From Methylobacterium aerolatum (GTDB lineage: Bacteria; Pseudomonadota; Alphaproteobacteria; Rhizobiales; Beijerinckiaceae), in NCBI RefSeq assembly GCF_022179085.1, contig NZ_BPQE01000017.1:124001-188000 (forward strand): a DNA stretch of 64,000 nt, in the 5' to 3' direction. A model generated the notes under the pieces. The model worked only from the letters and a program-made list of their open reading frames with translations, did no database searches and was not told the DNA's origin. This document shows, one piece after another, positions 47,698 to 57,422 of the stretch (position 1 is its first letter; the number at the start of each line of letters is the position of its first letter). A program made the position numbers and the translations under genes.

Positions 47698-49203
47698 CTA
47701 CTCCGCCGCCACCGCCCGCGAGGGCCGCAGCCGGGTCATGACCTGCCCGCGCAGACCGGCGATGTCGAAGATCCAGACCAGCGCGCCGTAGAGCCCCATC
47801 CCCGCCGGCACCAGCACCGCCAGGGCCGTGCCGGGGGGCAGGGCGCGGAAGGGGGCGAGGGCGAGGCCCATGGCGGCGCAGGCCAGCGCCGCCGCGCCGA
47901 TCTGCCCCCAGGGGAAGACCAGCCGCTCGGACCCCGTGAGCACCCGCCAGCCGAGCCACAGGCAGCCGCCGGCCAGGCCGAGCGTCTGGGCGAGCGCCAC
48001 GCCGATCCCCCCGAAGGCCCGGGGCAGGACGAGGAGGCCGAGGCCGTTGAGCACCAGCGCCACCAGCGCGGCGACGATCACCGGGCCGGTCCGGCGGCGG
48101 ATCTGGAACCCGGGGCTCACAGCGTAGACCATCATCGCGAAGGCGAAGAGGCCCGGCATCAGCGCGAGGCTGTAGGTCTCGAAGGGGCCGCGATAGGCCT
48201 CCGGCACCACGACGGCCTGGAGGGCCGGGAGCACCGCCCAGAACCCCACGGCGCAGGGCGCCAGCAGGGCGAAAACCGTGGCCGCGTTGCCCGCCACCTG
48301 CGCCTCCGCCGCCGCCCGGCCCCGGTGCTCCTCGGCATGGACGGCGATCTGGAACAGGAGGAGGTCGAGGGCCATGCCCAGCGTCGTCAGCACCCGCGAG
48401 GTTACGTCGGCGGCCAGCGCGAAGTAGCCGGCCTCCTCGAAGCCGGCATGGCTCGCCACCGCCCCCCGGTTCACGAAGGACAGGAACTGGTAGGCGGCAT
48501 TGGCCGCGATCAGCGGCAGGCCGTAGCGGGCGAAGGTGCCCCAGGTCGTGGACATCCGCGCCCGCTCGACGGCGGCGGCGGGGTCGCGCAGGGGAGACCA
48601 GAGCACGACCACGGCGAGGAACTGGCTCAGCCCCGCCGCCGCCAGCACCCATGCGGGCTGCGGCAGGAACCACGCCGCCCCGGCCATGAGCACGAGGGCG
48701 AGGGCGTTCTTCACCGCCACGAGGCCGAGGTACAGCCGCCCGTCGAAGCGGGCGCGGGCGAGGGCGGCGTGATAGTCGAACACGCCGATGCCGAGCGCCG
48801 CGAGGCCGGTGCCGCACAGGACCGCCTCGCGCCCGTCCGCCCCCTCGCCGAGGCCCAGGCCCCCGCAGACGGCGGCGGCGGCGGCGAGCAGCAGGCCGAG
48901 GCGGAGATAGGCGCGGTCGAGCCCGTGGCGGATCCAGGGTTCGTCGGTCCGCACCCGGCCGGAATAGAAGCGCGTCGCCGAAAGGCGCAGCCACTCGAAC
49001 AGCAGGGTGTTGAGGACGATGGCCCCCGTCGTCGCCAGGGCGAAGCGGCCGAAATCGGCCGGGCCGAGCAGCTTGGCGATCAGCAGGCCGAGGACGAAGT
49101 TCAGGCCCGCGTTGAGGACGAAGGCGGCGATCACGGCCATGGCGGAACGCTCGTGCGGGGCGACGCCCCCGCCTGCGGGACGGGAGGGCGTCGCGATCGA
49201 CAA
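47698..49203 (-). CDS. Polysaccharide flippase-like membrane protein
   Basis: 501 residues from a TTG, or 480 from an ATG at 49140 (MAVIAAFVLNAGLN); neither has a good ribosome-binding site. About 12-14 membrane spans with the Wzx/MurJ-like layout (FGRFALATTGAIVLNTLLFEWLRL, FARYGLPLIAANAAYQFLSF) indicate the polysaccharide-biosynthesis branch of the MOP superfamily. It would move lipid-linked oligosaccharide across the inner membrane. No glycosyltransferases are adjacent, so the substrate is open. Confidence 0.85.
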   Translation of the reverse strand: MSIATPSRPAGGGVAPHERSAMAVIAAFVLNAGLNFVLGLLIAKLLGPADFGRFALATTGAIVLNTLLFEWLRLSATRFYSGRVRTDEPWIRHGLDRAYLRLGLLLAAAAAVCGGLGLGEGADGREAVLCGTGLAALGIGVFDYHAALARARFDGRLYLGLVAVKNALALVLMAGAAWFLPQPAWVLAAAGLSQFLAVVVLWSPLRDPAAAVERARMSTTWGTFARYGLPLIAANAAYQFLSFVNRGAVASHAGFEEAGYFALAADVTSRVLTTLGMALDLLLFQIAVHAEEHRGRAAAEAQVAGNAATVFALLAPCAVGFWAVLPALQAVVVPEAYRGPFETYSLALMPGLFAFAMMVYAVSPGFQIRRRTGPVIVAALVALVLNGLGLLVLPRAFGGIGVALAQTLGLAGGCLWLGWRVLTGSERLVFPWGQIGAAALACAAMGLALAPFRALPPGTALAVLVPAGMGLYGALVWIFDIAGLRGQVMTRLRPSRAVAAE

Positions 49204-49233
49204 AGGCCGTAGCGGCCGGCCGGTAAGAATCCC

Positions 49234-52200
49234 TTAATCGGGCGTCTTCGGGGCAGGATCCCCCGCGGCGGGGTTCGGGGCGGTGGGATCGACCATGACC
49301 GGTGCTCCCGGAACCGGGTTCGCCGGGGCCGGATCCCTCGATGGGGATTCCCTCTGGGCAGGCTCCTTCGGCGCAGGATCCTTCGGTGCCGCCTCCTTGG
49401 CGGCTTCCCGCGCCGCCGCCCTCGCCGCCTCTTTCGCGGCCTCCTTCGCAGCCTCCTCGGCGGCGGCCTTCGCGACGATGCGGGCCTTGTCCATCTCGAT
49501 GCGGGCGCGGCGGCGCTGGCGCTCCAAGTCGTCGGCTTGGAGGAGGCCGATCTGGTCGAGTTCCCGCTGCAGCACGAAGGCGGCGAGCCCGTTGGTGAGC
49601 GGGCCGACATCGACGCTGCGTTCGAGGGCGCCGGGCGGTCCGCTCAGGGTGAGTTGCACGCTCGGCGGTCCCGCCTGCCATCCCGGCGGCACGGTCTCGT
49701 CGGTGAGGAGGCCCCGGGCCTCCAGGCGCCCGTCGCGGAGGGTCTTGGTCACGGTGCCCACCCAGCGGGCGGCGCCGAAATCGACGGTGAGCGGCCCGGC
49801 GCGCAACACGCCGCCGACGATGGTGGCCGGGGCGGAGGCCGGCCCCTTCGCCGTGGCCCGCCCCTTGTCCGACCCCTTATCAGATCCCTTGGCCAACTCC
49901 TCCGTCAGCAGGGATGCGAGGCGTCCCTCGCGCAGCGGGTCGTCGCCCTCCACGGTACGGGTGAGGGCCCGGCCCAGGGCCGCGGGGTCGAGGTCCGCGA
50001 GGGTGAGGCCGGTCAGCGTCAGGCGACCGCCTCCGGCGAGGTCGGCCACGAGGCCGTCTTGCGTGTCCGCGCTGGTGGCGGCCCGCCACTCGGCGGAGAA
50101 CCGCCCGCCGAGGCGCGCCGTGCCCGCGAGGCCGGAGAGCGCCGCATCCTCGATCCGTCCCTCGCCGGTGATCGACAGGGTCTCGCCCCTCCGGGTGAGG
50201 GTGGCCGCGCCCGCGAGGCGTCCCCCGGCCAGGGTGCCGCTCAGGCCGCCGAGCGTCAGGCTGTCCGCGTCGAGGCCGAGGCCGAAGCGCGCCTTCGCGG
50301 CCGTGAACCCGCGTCCGAGGTCGAGAGTCGCGACGGTGACGTCGAGGCTGGCGGCGTAGCGCTCCGGGAGCGCCCCGAAGCGGGGTCCGGCCTGCGGCAT
50401 CACCAGGGCGGCGGCGACCTGTGGCAGGGACAGTCGGTCGAGGCCTACCCGGCCGCGCAGCACCCCGTCCGCCCCGCGCGAGAGGCGGGCGTCGATGGCA
50501 GACCCGGCGACCTGCCCGGCGATGCCCGCGACGGGCGCGCCCGCATCCGTGCCGAAGCTCACCGTCGCCTCCGCCGGCCAGGGGCCGGGATCGAGTTGCG
50601 CGGCGCCCGCGAGGGTCAGGAAGGGGGTGAGATCGGTGGAGCGAACGAGGACGTCGCCGTCCGAGGGCCAGCTCCCGCCCGTCGGCCAGTGCAGCGGCTT
50701 ACGCGTGGCGAGGGTCGTGCCCGCGACCTGCCCCGCGAGGGTGACGGCCAGGCCGGCGGACGAGGGGTCGGCGGTCAGGCGGATCTCCGCCGGCCGGTCG
50801 AGGGCGGGGATGTCGCTCCGGCCGAACCACGGGGCGGCGCTCGCGCCGGCGAGGGTGGCTTGTCCCGCCACGAGCCGCCCGTCGCGGCTGGTGGCCGACA
50901 GGTCGATGCTGCCGCCGCCCGCCCGGCCCTTGGCCTGGAGCCGCAGGCCCGACGCCTCCGCGGCTGCCCTGTCGAGGGTCACGGAGAGGTCGAGGGGCGC
51001 GTCGCGCAGGAACGCGGGCAGGCGCCGCAGGTCGCCGGTCCAGACCCGTTCGAGTAGCCCGACCAGCGGCGCCGCCACCGGCGCCGTGATCCGTCCGCCG
51101 ATCCGCCCGGATCCGTCGGCGGCGAGCGTGCCGGAGAGCTTGGCGCTCGCCCCGGCGAGGTCGGCGATGTCGAGGCTCTCGACCACGAGTCCCGACCCGT
51201 TGGACTGGATCTTGGCGGCGATGGTGCCCGAGGGGGTTCCCTTGGCCGGTCCGGCCGATCCGTAGCGCACATCCTCCGCCTGGAGGGTCAGGGCGAAGTC
51301 GAAGTTGCGCAGGGCGTCGAGGGCGGTGCCGAGGGGCGGCAGGGCGGCGATGTCGAGGCCCGCCGCCCGCAGCTGCGCGTCGAACCGCCCGCGTCCGGTG
51401 CCGGACGGGGCGACGAGGCGGGCGTTGCCGGTGAGGCGGGCGGTGCCGAAGGTGGCCCGCAGGCTGCGCAAGGAGAGGTTGTCCGCGCTGGCGGACACGT
51501 CGGCGGCGAGGTCGAGGGGCCGGCCGTCGAACAGGTCGAGGAGGGGATCGTCGAAGCCGAGCCGGCGCAGGAGGCGGCCGAGTTCGTCCGAATGCGGCGC
51601 CGTCAGCGAGACGGGGCCGTTGAGTTGCAGGGGCGTGCCCTCCACCTCGCCGCTCGCCGTCAGGCTGGCGTCCCCCGGCGCCGTGACGGCGAAACGGCGC
51701 AGAAGCACCCCTCCGCCCCGCTCCAGGGTGGCGGCGAGGGACAGGTTCGACCACTCGGCGCCGCCGAAGGCCGCGCTGTCGATCGCGGTGTCGAGGTCCA
51801 GCATCACCGGCAGGCCCCAGCCGCCGCGGGGAACGCCCCGGGCGAGGAGGGCGGAGCCTTCCGGCGAGGTCAGGAAGGCGTCGAGATCGAGGCGCCGGGC
51901 CTTCAGGCTGAGCCCTGCCCGCCATCGGTGCAGGTCGAGCCGCCCCGTGCCTTCGAGGCGCAGGGGCTTGCCGCCGGGATCGACCTCCAGGCTCACCGGA
52001 TCGAAGCGCACGTCGAGGCCGTTGGCGGTGAAGCTGCCGGCGAGGGTGAAGGGCAGGTAGGCCCCCGCCGCCTGGGTCGGCGGGCCGACGACGAGGCGAG
52101 CCTTGCCCTCGGCGGTGATGACGGTCGCCGCCGGGTCGGAGGGGCCGGGCGCGAGGCCGATTCTCGCATCCACCTCGAAGGCGGGGGCCGTGTCGCCCCC

Positions 52201-52827
52201 GCCGGAGATCTTCACCGGCAGGGCGCCCCCGGCGTCGGGCGTGCCGCTCGCCGCCCGGAACGGCACGCCGCCGCTGGTGCCTTCGATCCGCCAGGGACCG
52301 AGCAGGGACGGCGTCCCGATGCGCAGGTCGGCGGCGGAGAACCGTTCGGAGGCCGACGGGGAGGCCGACAGGCCGGAGGAGGTGGTGACGATCGCGAACT
52401 GCCCGACATGCAGGTCGTCGATAGCCAGCTTCCGGTCACGCAGTTCGGTGAACAGCCGGGGCGGCAGGCGCAGGGCGTCGTCCCCCGCGGTGGGGAGGCG
52501 CAGCTCCGCCCGGCCGATCCGCGTGTCGAAGAATCGCATCTCGCTCTGCAGCAGGGGCGGCAGGGCGATTTCGGCATCGACGGCCCGGGCCTCCAGGGAC
52601 GGGCCGCCCGCCTCGCCGACGATCAGGCGCTCGAACCGCACATGCGGGGAGGGCAGCAGCCTGACCGCGATCGAGCCCTCGCTGCGCACCGGCAGGCCGA
52701 GGGAGGCGGAAACCGCGTGATCGATGTAGGAGCGCTGGGCCGACCAATCGATGAAGGGCGGAACGGCGAGGGCCGCGATCAGGACGAGGACGATCGCGCC
52801 AGCGAGCGCGGTCAGCAGATCACGCAC
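49234..52827 (-). CDS. AsmA-family protein, very long
   Basis: 1197 residues. One N-terminal membrane anchor (LTALAGAIVLVLIAALAVPPF) is followed by the AsmA signature region (VRSEGSIAVRLLPSPHVRFE), a long repetitive beta-rich body with many LxLxA strands, and the conserved AsmA_2 C-terminal block near 960-1080. AsmA-like proteins bridge the periplasm and are linked to phospholipid transport and outer-membrane homeostasis. The last 110 residues are an Ala/Lys/Glu helix (EEAAKEAAKEAARAA) and a Pro/Ala tail. The start is a GTG; the flippase gene follows 30 bases later. Confidence 0.9.
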   Translation of the reverse strand: MRDLLTALAGAIVLVLIAALAVPPFIDWSAQRSYIDHAVSASLGLPVRSEGSIAVRLLPSPHVRFERLIVGEAGGPSLEARAVDAEIALPPLLQSEMRFFDTRIGRAELRLPTAGDDALRLPPRLFTELRDRKLAIDDLHVGQFAIVTTSSGLSASPSASERFSAADLRIGTPSLLGPWRIEGTSGGVPFRAASGTPDAGGALPVKISGGGDTAPAFEVDARIGLAPGPSDPAATVITAEGKARLVVGPPTQAAGAYLPFTLAGSFTANGLDVRFDPVSLEVDPGGKPLRLEGTGRLDLHRWRAGLSLKARRLDLDAFLTSPEGSALLARGVPRGGWGLPVMLDLDTAIDSAAFGGAEWSNLSLAATLERGGGVLLRRFAVTAPGDASLTASGEVEGTPLQLNGPVSLTAPHSDELGRLLRRLGFDDPLLDLFDGRPLDLAADVSASADNLSLRSLRATFGTARLTGNARLVAPSGTGRGRFDAQLRAAGLDIAALPPLGTALDALRNFDFALTLQAEDVRYGSAGPAKGTPSGTIAAKIQSNGSGLVVESLDIADLAGASAKLSGTLAADGSGRIGGRITAPVAAPLVGLLERVWTGDLRRLPAFLRDAPLDLSVTLDRAAAEASGLRLQAKGRAGGGSIDLSATSRDGRLVAGQATLAGASAAPWFGRSDIPALDRPAEIRLTADPSSAGLAVTLAGQVAGTTLATRKPLHWPTGGSWPSDGDVLVRSTDLTPFLTLAGAAQLDPGPWPAEATVSFGTDAGAPVAGIAGQVAGSAIDARLSRGADGVLRGRVGLDRLSLPQVAAALVMPQAGPRFGALPERYAASLDVTVATLDLGRGFTAAKARFGLGLDADSLTLGGLSGTLAGGRLAGAATLTRRGETLSITGEGRIEDAALSGLAGTARLGGRFSAEWRAATSADTQDGLVADLAGGGRLTLTGLTLADLDPAALGRALTRTVEGDDPLREGRLASLLTEELAKGSDKGSDKGRATAKGPASAPATIVGGVLRAGPLTVDFGAARWVGTVTKTLRDGRLEARGLLTDETVPPGWQAGPPSVQLTLSGPPGALERSVDVGPLTNGLAAFVLQRELDQIGLLQADDLERQRRRARIEMDKARIVAKAAAEEAAKEAAKEAARAAAREAAKEAAPKDPAPKEPAQRESPSRDPAPANPVPGAPVMVDPTAPNPAAGDPAPKTPD

Positions 52828-52979
52828 CGTTCCCGTTCCAGACCATTCCGCGCGACGACCCGGACATCGCGCGACCCATCGCGGCCCCCCAGGGCCCGTC
52901 GCCGACCGCTATAGCATGAAGAGTCCAGCCCCGCGCGTGGCCGGCTCGCCCTGCCTGGGGATCGCGGCGCGGGGCGCCC

Positions 52980-53246
52980 TCAGCGCCCGACGCCGCCGCG
53001 CGGCGCGATGGCCGGCGGGGCGGGGGTCGGCGGGGCGTTCTGGCTGCGCTGCATGTCCATCCGCAGGGTGTTCATCTGGCTGGTCTGATCCTGCTGGATC
53101 GCGCGGTTGGTGCTCATGGTCGACATCGACTGGTTCGCTGCGTTGGGATTGCCCGGCTGGACCTGGGCCGAGGCCGGGGCGGCGAGGGGCAGGAGGGCGG
53201 CGAGGCCGATGGCCGTGGCGGCGAGGGTCGTGCGGGTGGGGGTCAT
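52980..53246 (-). CDS. Small exported Asn/Gln/Met-rich protein
   Basis: 88 residues. A signal peptide (about 1-27, LAALLPLAAPASA before QVQPG) precedes a polar mature part rich in Asn, Gln, Ser and Met (NQSMSTMSTNRAIQQDQTSQ) and a Pro-rich end. It has no cysteine. Function unknown; probably periplasmic or cell-envelope. It is divergent from uvrD. Confidence 0.68.
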   Translation of the reverse strand: MTPTRTTLAATAIGLAALLPLAAPASAQVQPGNPNAANQSMSTMSTNRAIQQDQTSQMNTLRMDMQRSQNAPPTPAPPAIAPRGGVGR

Positions 53247-53387
53247 GAGACGTGTCTCCCTGGTTCGTGTCGAGGGGGTCAGAAGGTCAAGCGCAGGCCC
53301 CCCCGTGGGTTCCGGGCGCGCCCACGGGTCGCGCTCCGGGGACGCACCGGCCTCGACGCCGTTCGCGATTTGGTCCAGGGATGGGAC

Positions 53388-55739
53388 ATGCAGAACAGCC
53401 CCAACGCCCTGCCCGCCGCGGAGGGCCCCTCCGCTTCGATCACGGCCCGCGCGATGGGCGCCCTGCGCCGGGACGCGAGCCCCTACCTCGACGGGCTCAA
53501 TCCCGAGCAGCGCCTTGCCGTGGAGACCACAGAGGGGCCGATCCTCGTGCTGGCCGGGGCGGGCACCGGCAAGACGCGGGTGCTGACGACGCGCATCGCC
53601 CACCTCATCTCCACGGGCCGCGCCCGGCCCTTCGACATCCTGGCCGTGACCTTCACCAACAAGGCCGCCCGGGAGATGAAGCACCGGATCGGCGCGCTGA
53701 TCGGCCCGGCCGGGGAGGGGATGCCCTGGCTCGGCACCTTCCACGCCATCGGCACCAAGATCCTGCGCCGCCACGCCGAATTGGTCGGGCTGAAGTCCGA
53801 CTTCACCATCCTCGGCACGGACGACCAGTTGCGCCTGATGAAGCAGGTCCTGGCCGACCAGAACATCGACGAGAAGCGCTGGCCCGCCCGCGCCCTCAGC
53901 CACACCATCGACGGCTGGAAGAACCGCGGCCTCTCCCCCGAGCAAGTGCCGCCTGGCGAGGCCTCGGCCTTCGCCTTCGGCAAGGGCGGCACGCTCTACA
54001 CCGCCTACCAGGCCCGACTCGCCACCCTCAACGCGGTGGATTTCGGCGACCTGCTGCTGCTCTGCCTCAAGCTGTGGCGGGAGAATCCGGACGTTCTCGA
54101 AAACTATCAGGATCGCTTCCGGTATATCTTGGTCGACGAGTACCAGGACACCAACGTCGCCCAGTACCTCTGGCTGAGGTTGCTGGCGCAGAAGCGGAAG
54201 AACGTCGCCTGCGTCGGCGACGACGACCAGTCGATCTACGGCTGGCGCGGGGCGGAGGTCGACAACATCCTACGCTTCGAGCACGATTTTCCCGGCGCCA
54301 CCGTCGTGCGGCTGGAGCGCAACTACCGCTCCACCGGCCATATCCTCGCCGCGGCCTCCGGCCTCATCGCCAGGAACGAGAGCCGGCTCGGCAAGACGCT
54401 GCGCACCGAGGACGAGCCCGGCGAGCAGGTCACCGTCACGGGCGCCTGGGATTCGGAGGAGGAGGCGCGGCTGCTCGCCGAGTCGATCGAATCCCTGCAG
54501 GCGAAGCAGCATCCCCTGTCCGAGATCGCGGTGCTGGTTCGGATCTCGGCGCAGATGCGCGAAATCGAGGACCGCTTCGTCCAGCTCGGCCTGCCCTACC
54601 GGGTGATCGGCGGCCCGCGCTTCTACGAGCGGGCCGAGATCCGCGATGCGCTGGCCTACCTGCGCATCACCATGAACGGCAGCGACGACCTCGCCTTCGA
54701 GCGGATCATCAACACGCCCAAGCGCGGCTTGGGCGACGCCACGTTGCAGCAGCTCCACGGCTACGCCCGCGCCGAGCGGGTGCCCCTGCTCACCGCCGCA
54801 CGGCGCCTGTGCGAGACCGACGAGCTGAAGCCCAAGGTCCGCTCGACCCTGCGGGCGCTCACCGAAAGCTTCTCCCGCTGGGCGCGCCTCGTGGAGAGCC
54901 AGCCCCATTCCGAGGTCGCCCAGACGATCCTGGAGGAGTCGGGCTACACGGCGATGTGGCAGAAGGAGCGCTCCGCCGATGCCGCCGGGCGCCTGGAGAA
55001 CCTCAAGGAGTTCGTGCGCTCCATGGAGGAGTTCCCGGACATGGCGGCCTTCCTCGAACACGTCTCCCTCGTCATGGAGGCGAGCGAGGCCGAGGGCGCC
55101 GAGCGGGTCTCGCTCATGACCCTCCACGCCGCCAAGGGGCTGGAATTCGACACCGTGTTCCTTCCCGGCTGGGAGGACGGACTCTTTCCCAACCAGCGCG
55201 CCCTCGACGAGAGCGGCCGCGCCGGGCTGGAGGAGGAGCGCCGCCTCGCCCATGTCGGGCTGACCCGCGCCCGAAAGCGGGCCAAGCTGTCCTTCGCCGT
55301 CAACCGGCGCATCCACGGGTTGTGGTCCTCGACCATCCCCTCGCGCTTCATCGACGAGCTGCCGCCCGCCGCCGTCGACGTGGTGGAGGCCCCCGCCCAT
55401 TTCTCGGCGGGCGCCTCCCGCTTCGACCGCAACCCGCAGCCCTTCGAATCGAGCTACGGCACCCCCGGCTGGCAGCGCGCGCAGGCGAATACCGGTGGGC
55501 GCGGATTTTCCGCCTCGCCCGGCCGCCGGGGCAGCGGCTCCTCGGGCCCCCGCCAGATCGAGGGCGAGCTGATCGCCAAGTCGACGGGCGCGCCCTCGGC
55601 CTTCGCCGTCGATCAGCGGGTCTTCCACACCAAGTTCGGCCCCGGGACCGTCGCCGGCGTCGACGGCAACAAGCTCACCGTTGACTTCGACAAGGCAGGC
55701 CGGAAAATGGTGCTCGATAGCTTCGTCCAGGCCGGATGA
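53388..55739 (+). CDS. uvrD: UvrD/PcrA-type DNA helicase
   Basis: 783 residues. Superfamily 1A motifs: LAGAGTGKTRVLTTRIAHLI (Walker A), LVDEYQDTN (II), GDDDQSIYGWRGAEVDNIL (III), LERNYRST (IV), VSLMTLHAAKGLEFDTVFL (V) and the VGLTRARKR region (VI). The C-terminal tudor-like domain FHTKFGPGTVAGVDGNKLTV is present. It unwinds DNA in nucleotide-excision and mismatch repair. AGGGA seven bases before the ATG supports this start over one six codons upstream. Confidence 0.96.
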   Translation: MQNSPNALPAAEGPSASITARAMGALRRDASPYLDGLNPEQRLAVETTEGPILVLAGAGTGKTRVLTTRIAHLISTGRARPFDILAVTFTNKAAREMKHRIGALIGPAGEGMPWLGTFHAIGTKILRRHAELVGLKSDFTILGTDDQLRLMKQVLADQNIDEKRWPARALSHTIDGWKNRGLSPEQVPPGEASAFAFGKGGTLYTAYQARLATLNAVDFGDLLLLCLKLWRENPDVLENYQDRFRYILVDEYQDTNVAQYLWLRLLAQKRKNVACVGDDDQSIYGWRGAEVDNILRFEHDFPGATVVRLERNYRSTGHILAAASGLIARNESRLGKTLRTEDEPGEQVTVTGAWDSEEEARLLAESIESLQAKQHPLSEIAVLVRISAQMREIEDRFVQLGLPYRVIGGPRFYERAEIRDALAYLRITMNGSDDLAFERIINTPKRGLGDATLQQLHGYARAERVPLLTAARRLCETDELKPKVRSTLRALTESFSRWARLVESQPHSEVAQTILEESGYTAMWQKERSADAAGRLENLKEFVRSMEEFPDMAAFLEHVSLVMEASEAEGAERVSLMTLHAAKGLEFDTVFLPGWEDGLFPNQRALDESGRAGLEEERRLAHVGLTRARKRAKLSFAVNRRIHGLWSSTIPSRFIDELPPAAVDVVEAPAHFSAGASRFDRNPQPFESSYGTPGWQRAQANTGGRGFSASPGRRGSGSSGPRQIEGELIAKSTGAPSAFAVDQRVFHTKFGPGTVAGVDGNKLTVDFDKAGRKMVLDSFVQAG

Positions 55740-56302
55740 GGCCGTCCCGCCGATCGAGCCCGGACGTGTCAGGGCGGCGAGGTCGGCCGGCACCGCCCCC
55801 TCCGGGCGAGACAGGATCGAGGTCGTGCCGGATGCCGCGCCATCCCGTGATCGCCGCCTTGCCTGCTCGCTTTTCCCGTTTCTGACCACCCTGCCGTCAC
55901 GGCGGGCGCAGCGAAGCCAACCAGGGCAGCGGAACGTCGTCACGCGTGGCGGGTCCCTGGATGGCGTCGCCGACGCTCGCAGCGACGTCCCGGAGGCGTG
56001 GCCGTCGCGACACGCGACCGCAGCGACTTCCCACGATCGCCCGACCATGCCCCTCGGCGTCACCCTTCGGTCACACCCGGTGATTCATCGTCGGCCGCGA
56101 CCGATCGTGGTGCGTCGGTTGCTTGGTCGGCTTCGTTATCCGCCCGCGACCCGTCGCTCTCCACAGGCGACGTCGAGCGGCCCGGAACTTCGACGAGCTG
56201 CAAGAATTGGCCCGTCGAAGACAATGCAGAAGGCCTGTTTAACAAGAACACGTCGTTTCAGTGACACGTCCATGTTGGCCCGTCCCGTTGGAGTGTTGAC
56301 CC
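55740..56302. other. 563-base gap between uvrD and phoH-like gene
   Basis: No gene I can support; the open frames here lack coding character. It contains an eroded family A repeat (55894-55987). The 130 bases before the PhoH start are less GC-rich (TGCAAGAATTGG, CCTGTTTAACAAGAACACG) and probably hold that gene's promoter. A GGAG at 56291-56294 serves its start codon. Confidence 0.55.
55894..55987. repeat. Family A repeat, diverged copy 10
   Basis: CGTCACGGCGGGCGCAGCGAAGCC with CCAGGGCAGC on the left; CCCTGGATGGCG and GACGCTCGCAGCGACG on the right. Ends are recognisable but mutated. Confidence 0.6.
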
Positions 56303-57019
56303 ATGAAGAGACGCCGCGCACGCCTTGAACTGGTTGACGACCGTAACGCCCGCCTTCATCGCACTCGCTTCGACGAGGAACGACACTTAAGTCCCATCCA
56401 GCCCCTCACCGACCGGCAGGCCGAGTATCTTGAGGCCCTGGGCAGTTCCCCGCAGGTCATCGTGCTGGGGCCCGCCGGCACCGGCAAGACCTACATCGCC
56501 GGCACCCGCGCCGCCGATCAGTTGCGGCAACGTCGCATCAGCAAGGTCGTGATCACCCGGCCGAACGTCCCCTCCGGCCGGTCGCTGGGCTTCTTCCCCG
56601 GCACCCTCGAAGAGAAGATCGCCCCCTGGGTCGCCCCCCTCACCGAGGCCATGAAGGAGCGCATGGGCGCCGGGGCCTTCGAGATCGCCCTGAAGGCCGG
56701 CGACATCGAGATCGTTCCCTTCGAGGTGATGCGCGGGCGGACCTTCAAGGACTGCCTCGTGATCCTTGACGAGGCGCAGAACACCACCACCAACGAGATC
56801 AAGATGTTCCTGACCCGCATCGGCGACGATTGCCAGGTCATCATCAACGGGGACGTCTCCCAGACCGACCTGCGCGAGACCTCGGGGCTGCGCACGGTGA
56901 TCCACCTCATCAAGAGCCGGATGATGCCGATCCCGGTGGTCGAGTTCACCCGGGCGGACATCGTGCGCTCCGGCATCTGCGCCGAATGGGTCGCAGCCTT
57001 CGAGGAAACGAATCTCTGA
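56303..57019 (+). CDS. PhoH family ATPase
   Basis: 238 residues. Walker A is LGPAGTGKTYIAGTRAAD, Walker B is CLVILDEAQNTT, and VFTRPNVP-like (VVITRPNVPSGRSLGFFPG) plus INGDVSQTDL and the arginine finger region follow, as in the ATPase core of PhoH. The N-terminal KH-like part of the YbeZ type is absent, so it is the short PhoH2-related form without a PIN domain. It probably acts in RNA metabolism under starvation. GGAG lies eight bases before the ATG. Confidence 0.92.
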   Translation: MKRRRARLELVDDRNARLHRTRFDEERHLSPIQPLTDRQAEYLEALGSSPQVIVLGPAGTGKTYIAGTRAADQLRQRRISKVVITRPNVPSGRSLGFFPGTLEEKIAPWVAPLTEAMKERMGAGAFEIALKAGDIEIVPFEVMRGRTFKDCLVILDEAQNTTTNEIKMFLTRIGDDCQVIINGDVSQTDLRETSGLRTVIHLIKSRMMPIPVVEFTRADIVRSGICAEWVAAFEETNL

Positions 57020-57152
57020 CTTGACCGTTACCAGCGGCGGGCCGGTCACGGCCCGCCGTGCCCGATGCGGCACGAGACTGCCCTCCGAACCTCCCCTCCG
57101 GGAGGATGAACCGGGCTATGAGCCCGGAAAACGGAACATTGGAGTCTCCCTC

Positions 57153-57422
57153 GTGAGGAAACTGACCCTGACCGTCGCGGCCCTCGCCTCGCTGTGCGGC
57201 GCTGCCCTTGTGACGCCCGCCCTCGCCGTGCCCGCCTCCCCCGCCGGAGTCGCCGCCCCCGAGGCCATGACCACGACCGTCGCGATGACCCCGATGGAGC
57301 GCCGCATGATGCACCGTCGCATGGAGCGCCGGATGATGCATCGCCGGATGGAGCGCCGCATGATGCACCGGCACATGGAGCGCCGGATGATGCAGCGCCG
57401 CATGATGCGCAACGGCATGTAA
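57153..57422 (+). CDS. Exported protein with nine-residue Met/Arg/His repeats
   Basis: 89 residues from a GTG with GGAG eight bases upstream. A signal peptide (about 1-26, ending TPALA) is followed by a short linker and then four tandem copies of MERRMMHRR (residues 48-83; the last two vary at His/Gln positions), ending MMRNGM. The mature part is about one third Met and one third Arg. Met/His-rich exported proteins often bind copper or silver; strong positive charge could instead bind polyanions. No family recognised. Confidence 0.75.
   Translation: MRKLTLTVAALASLCGAALVTPALAVPASPAGVAAPEAMTTTVAMTPMERRMMHRRMERRMMHRRMERRMMHRHMERRMMQRRMMRNGM
57294..57401 (+). repeat. Four 27-bp in-frame tandem repeats
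   Basis: Units at 57294, 57321, 57348 and 57375, each starting ATGGAGCGCCG and continuing CATGATGCA or GATGATGCA. Unit-to-unit differences are mostly at third positions, which suggests selection on the protein. Confidence 0.85.

Noticed and set aside
55681-56328. A 215-residue open frame between uvrD and the PhoH gene
   Set aside because: It overlaps both genes and a repeat copy, and has no domain or codon pattern of the neighbours.
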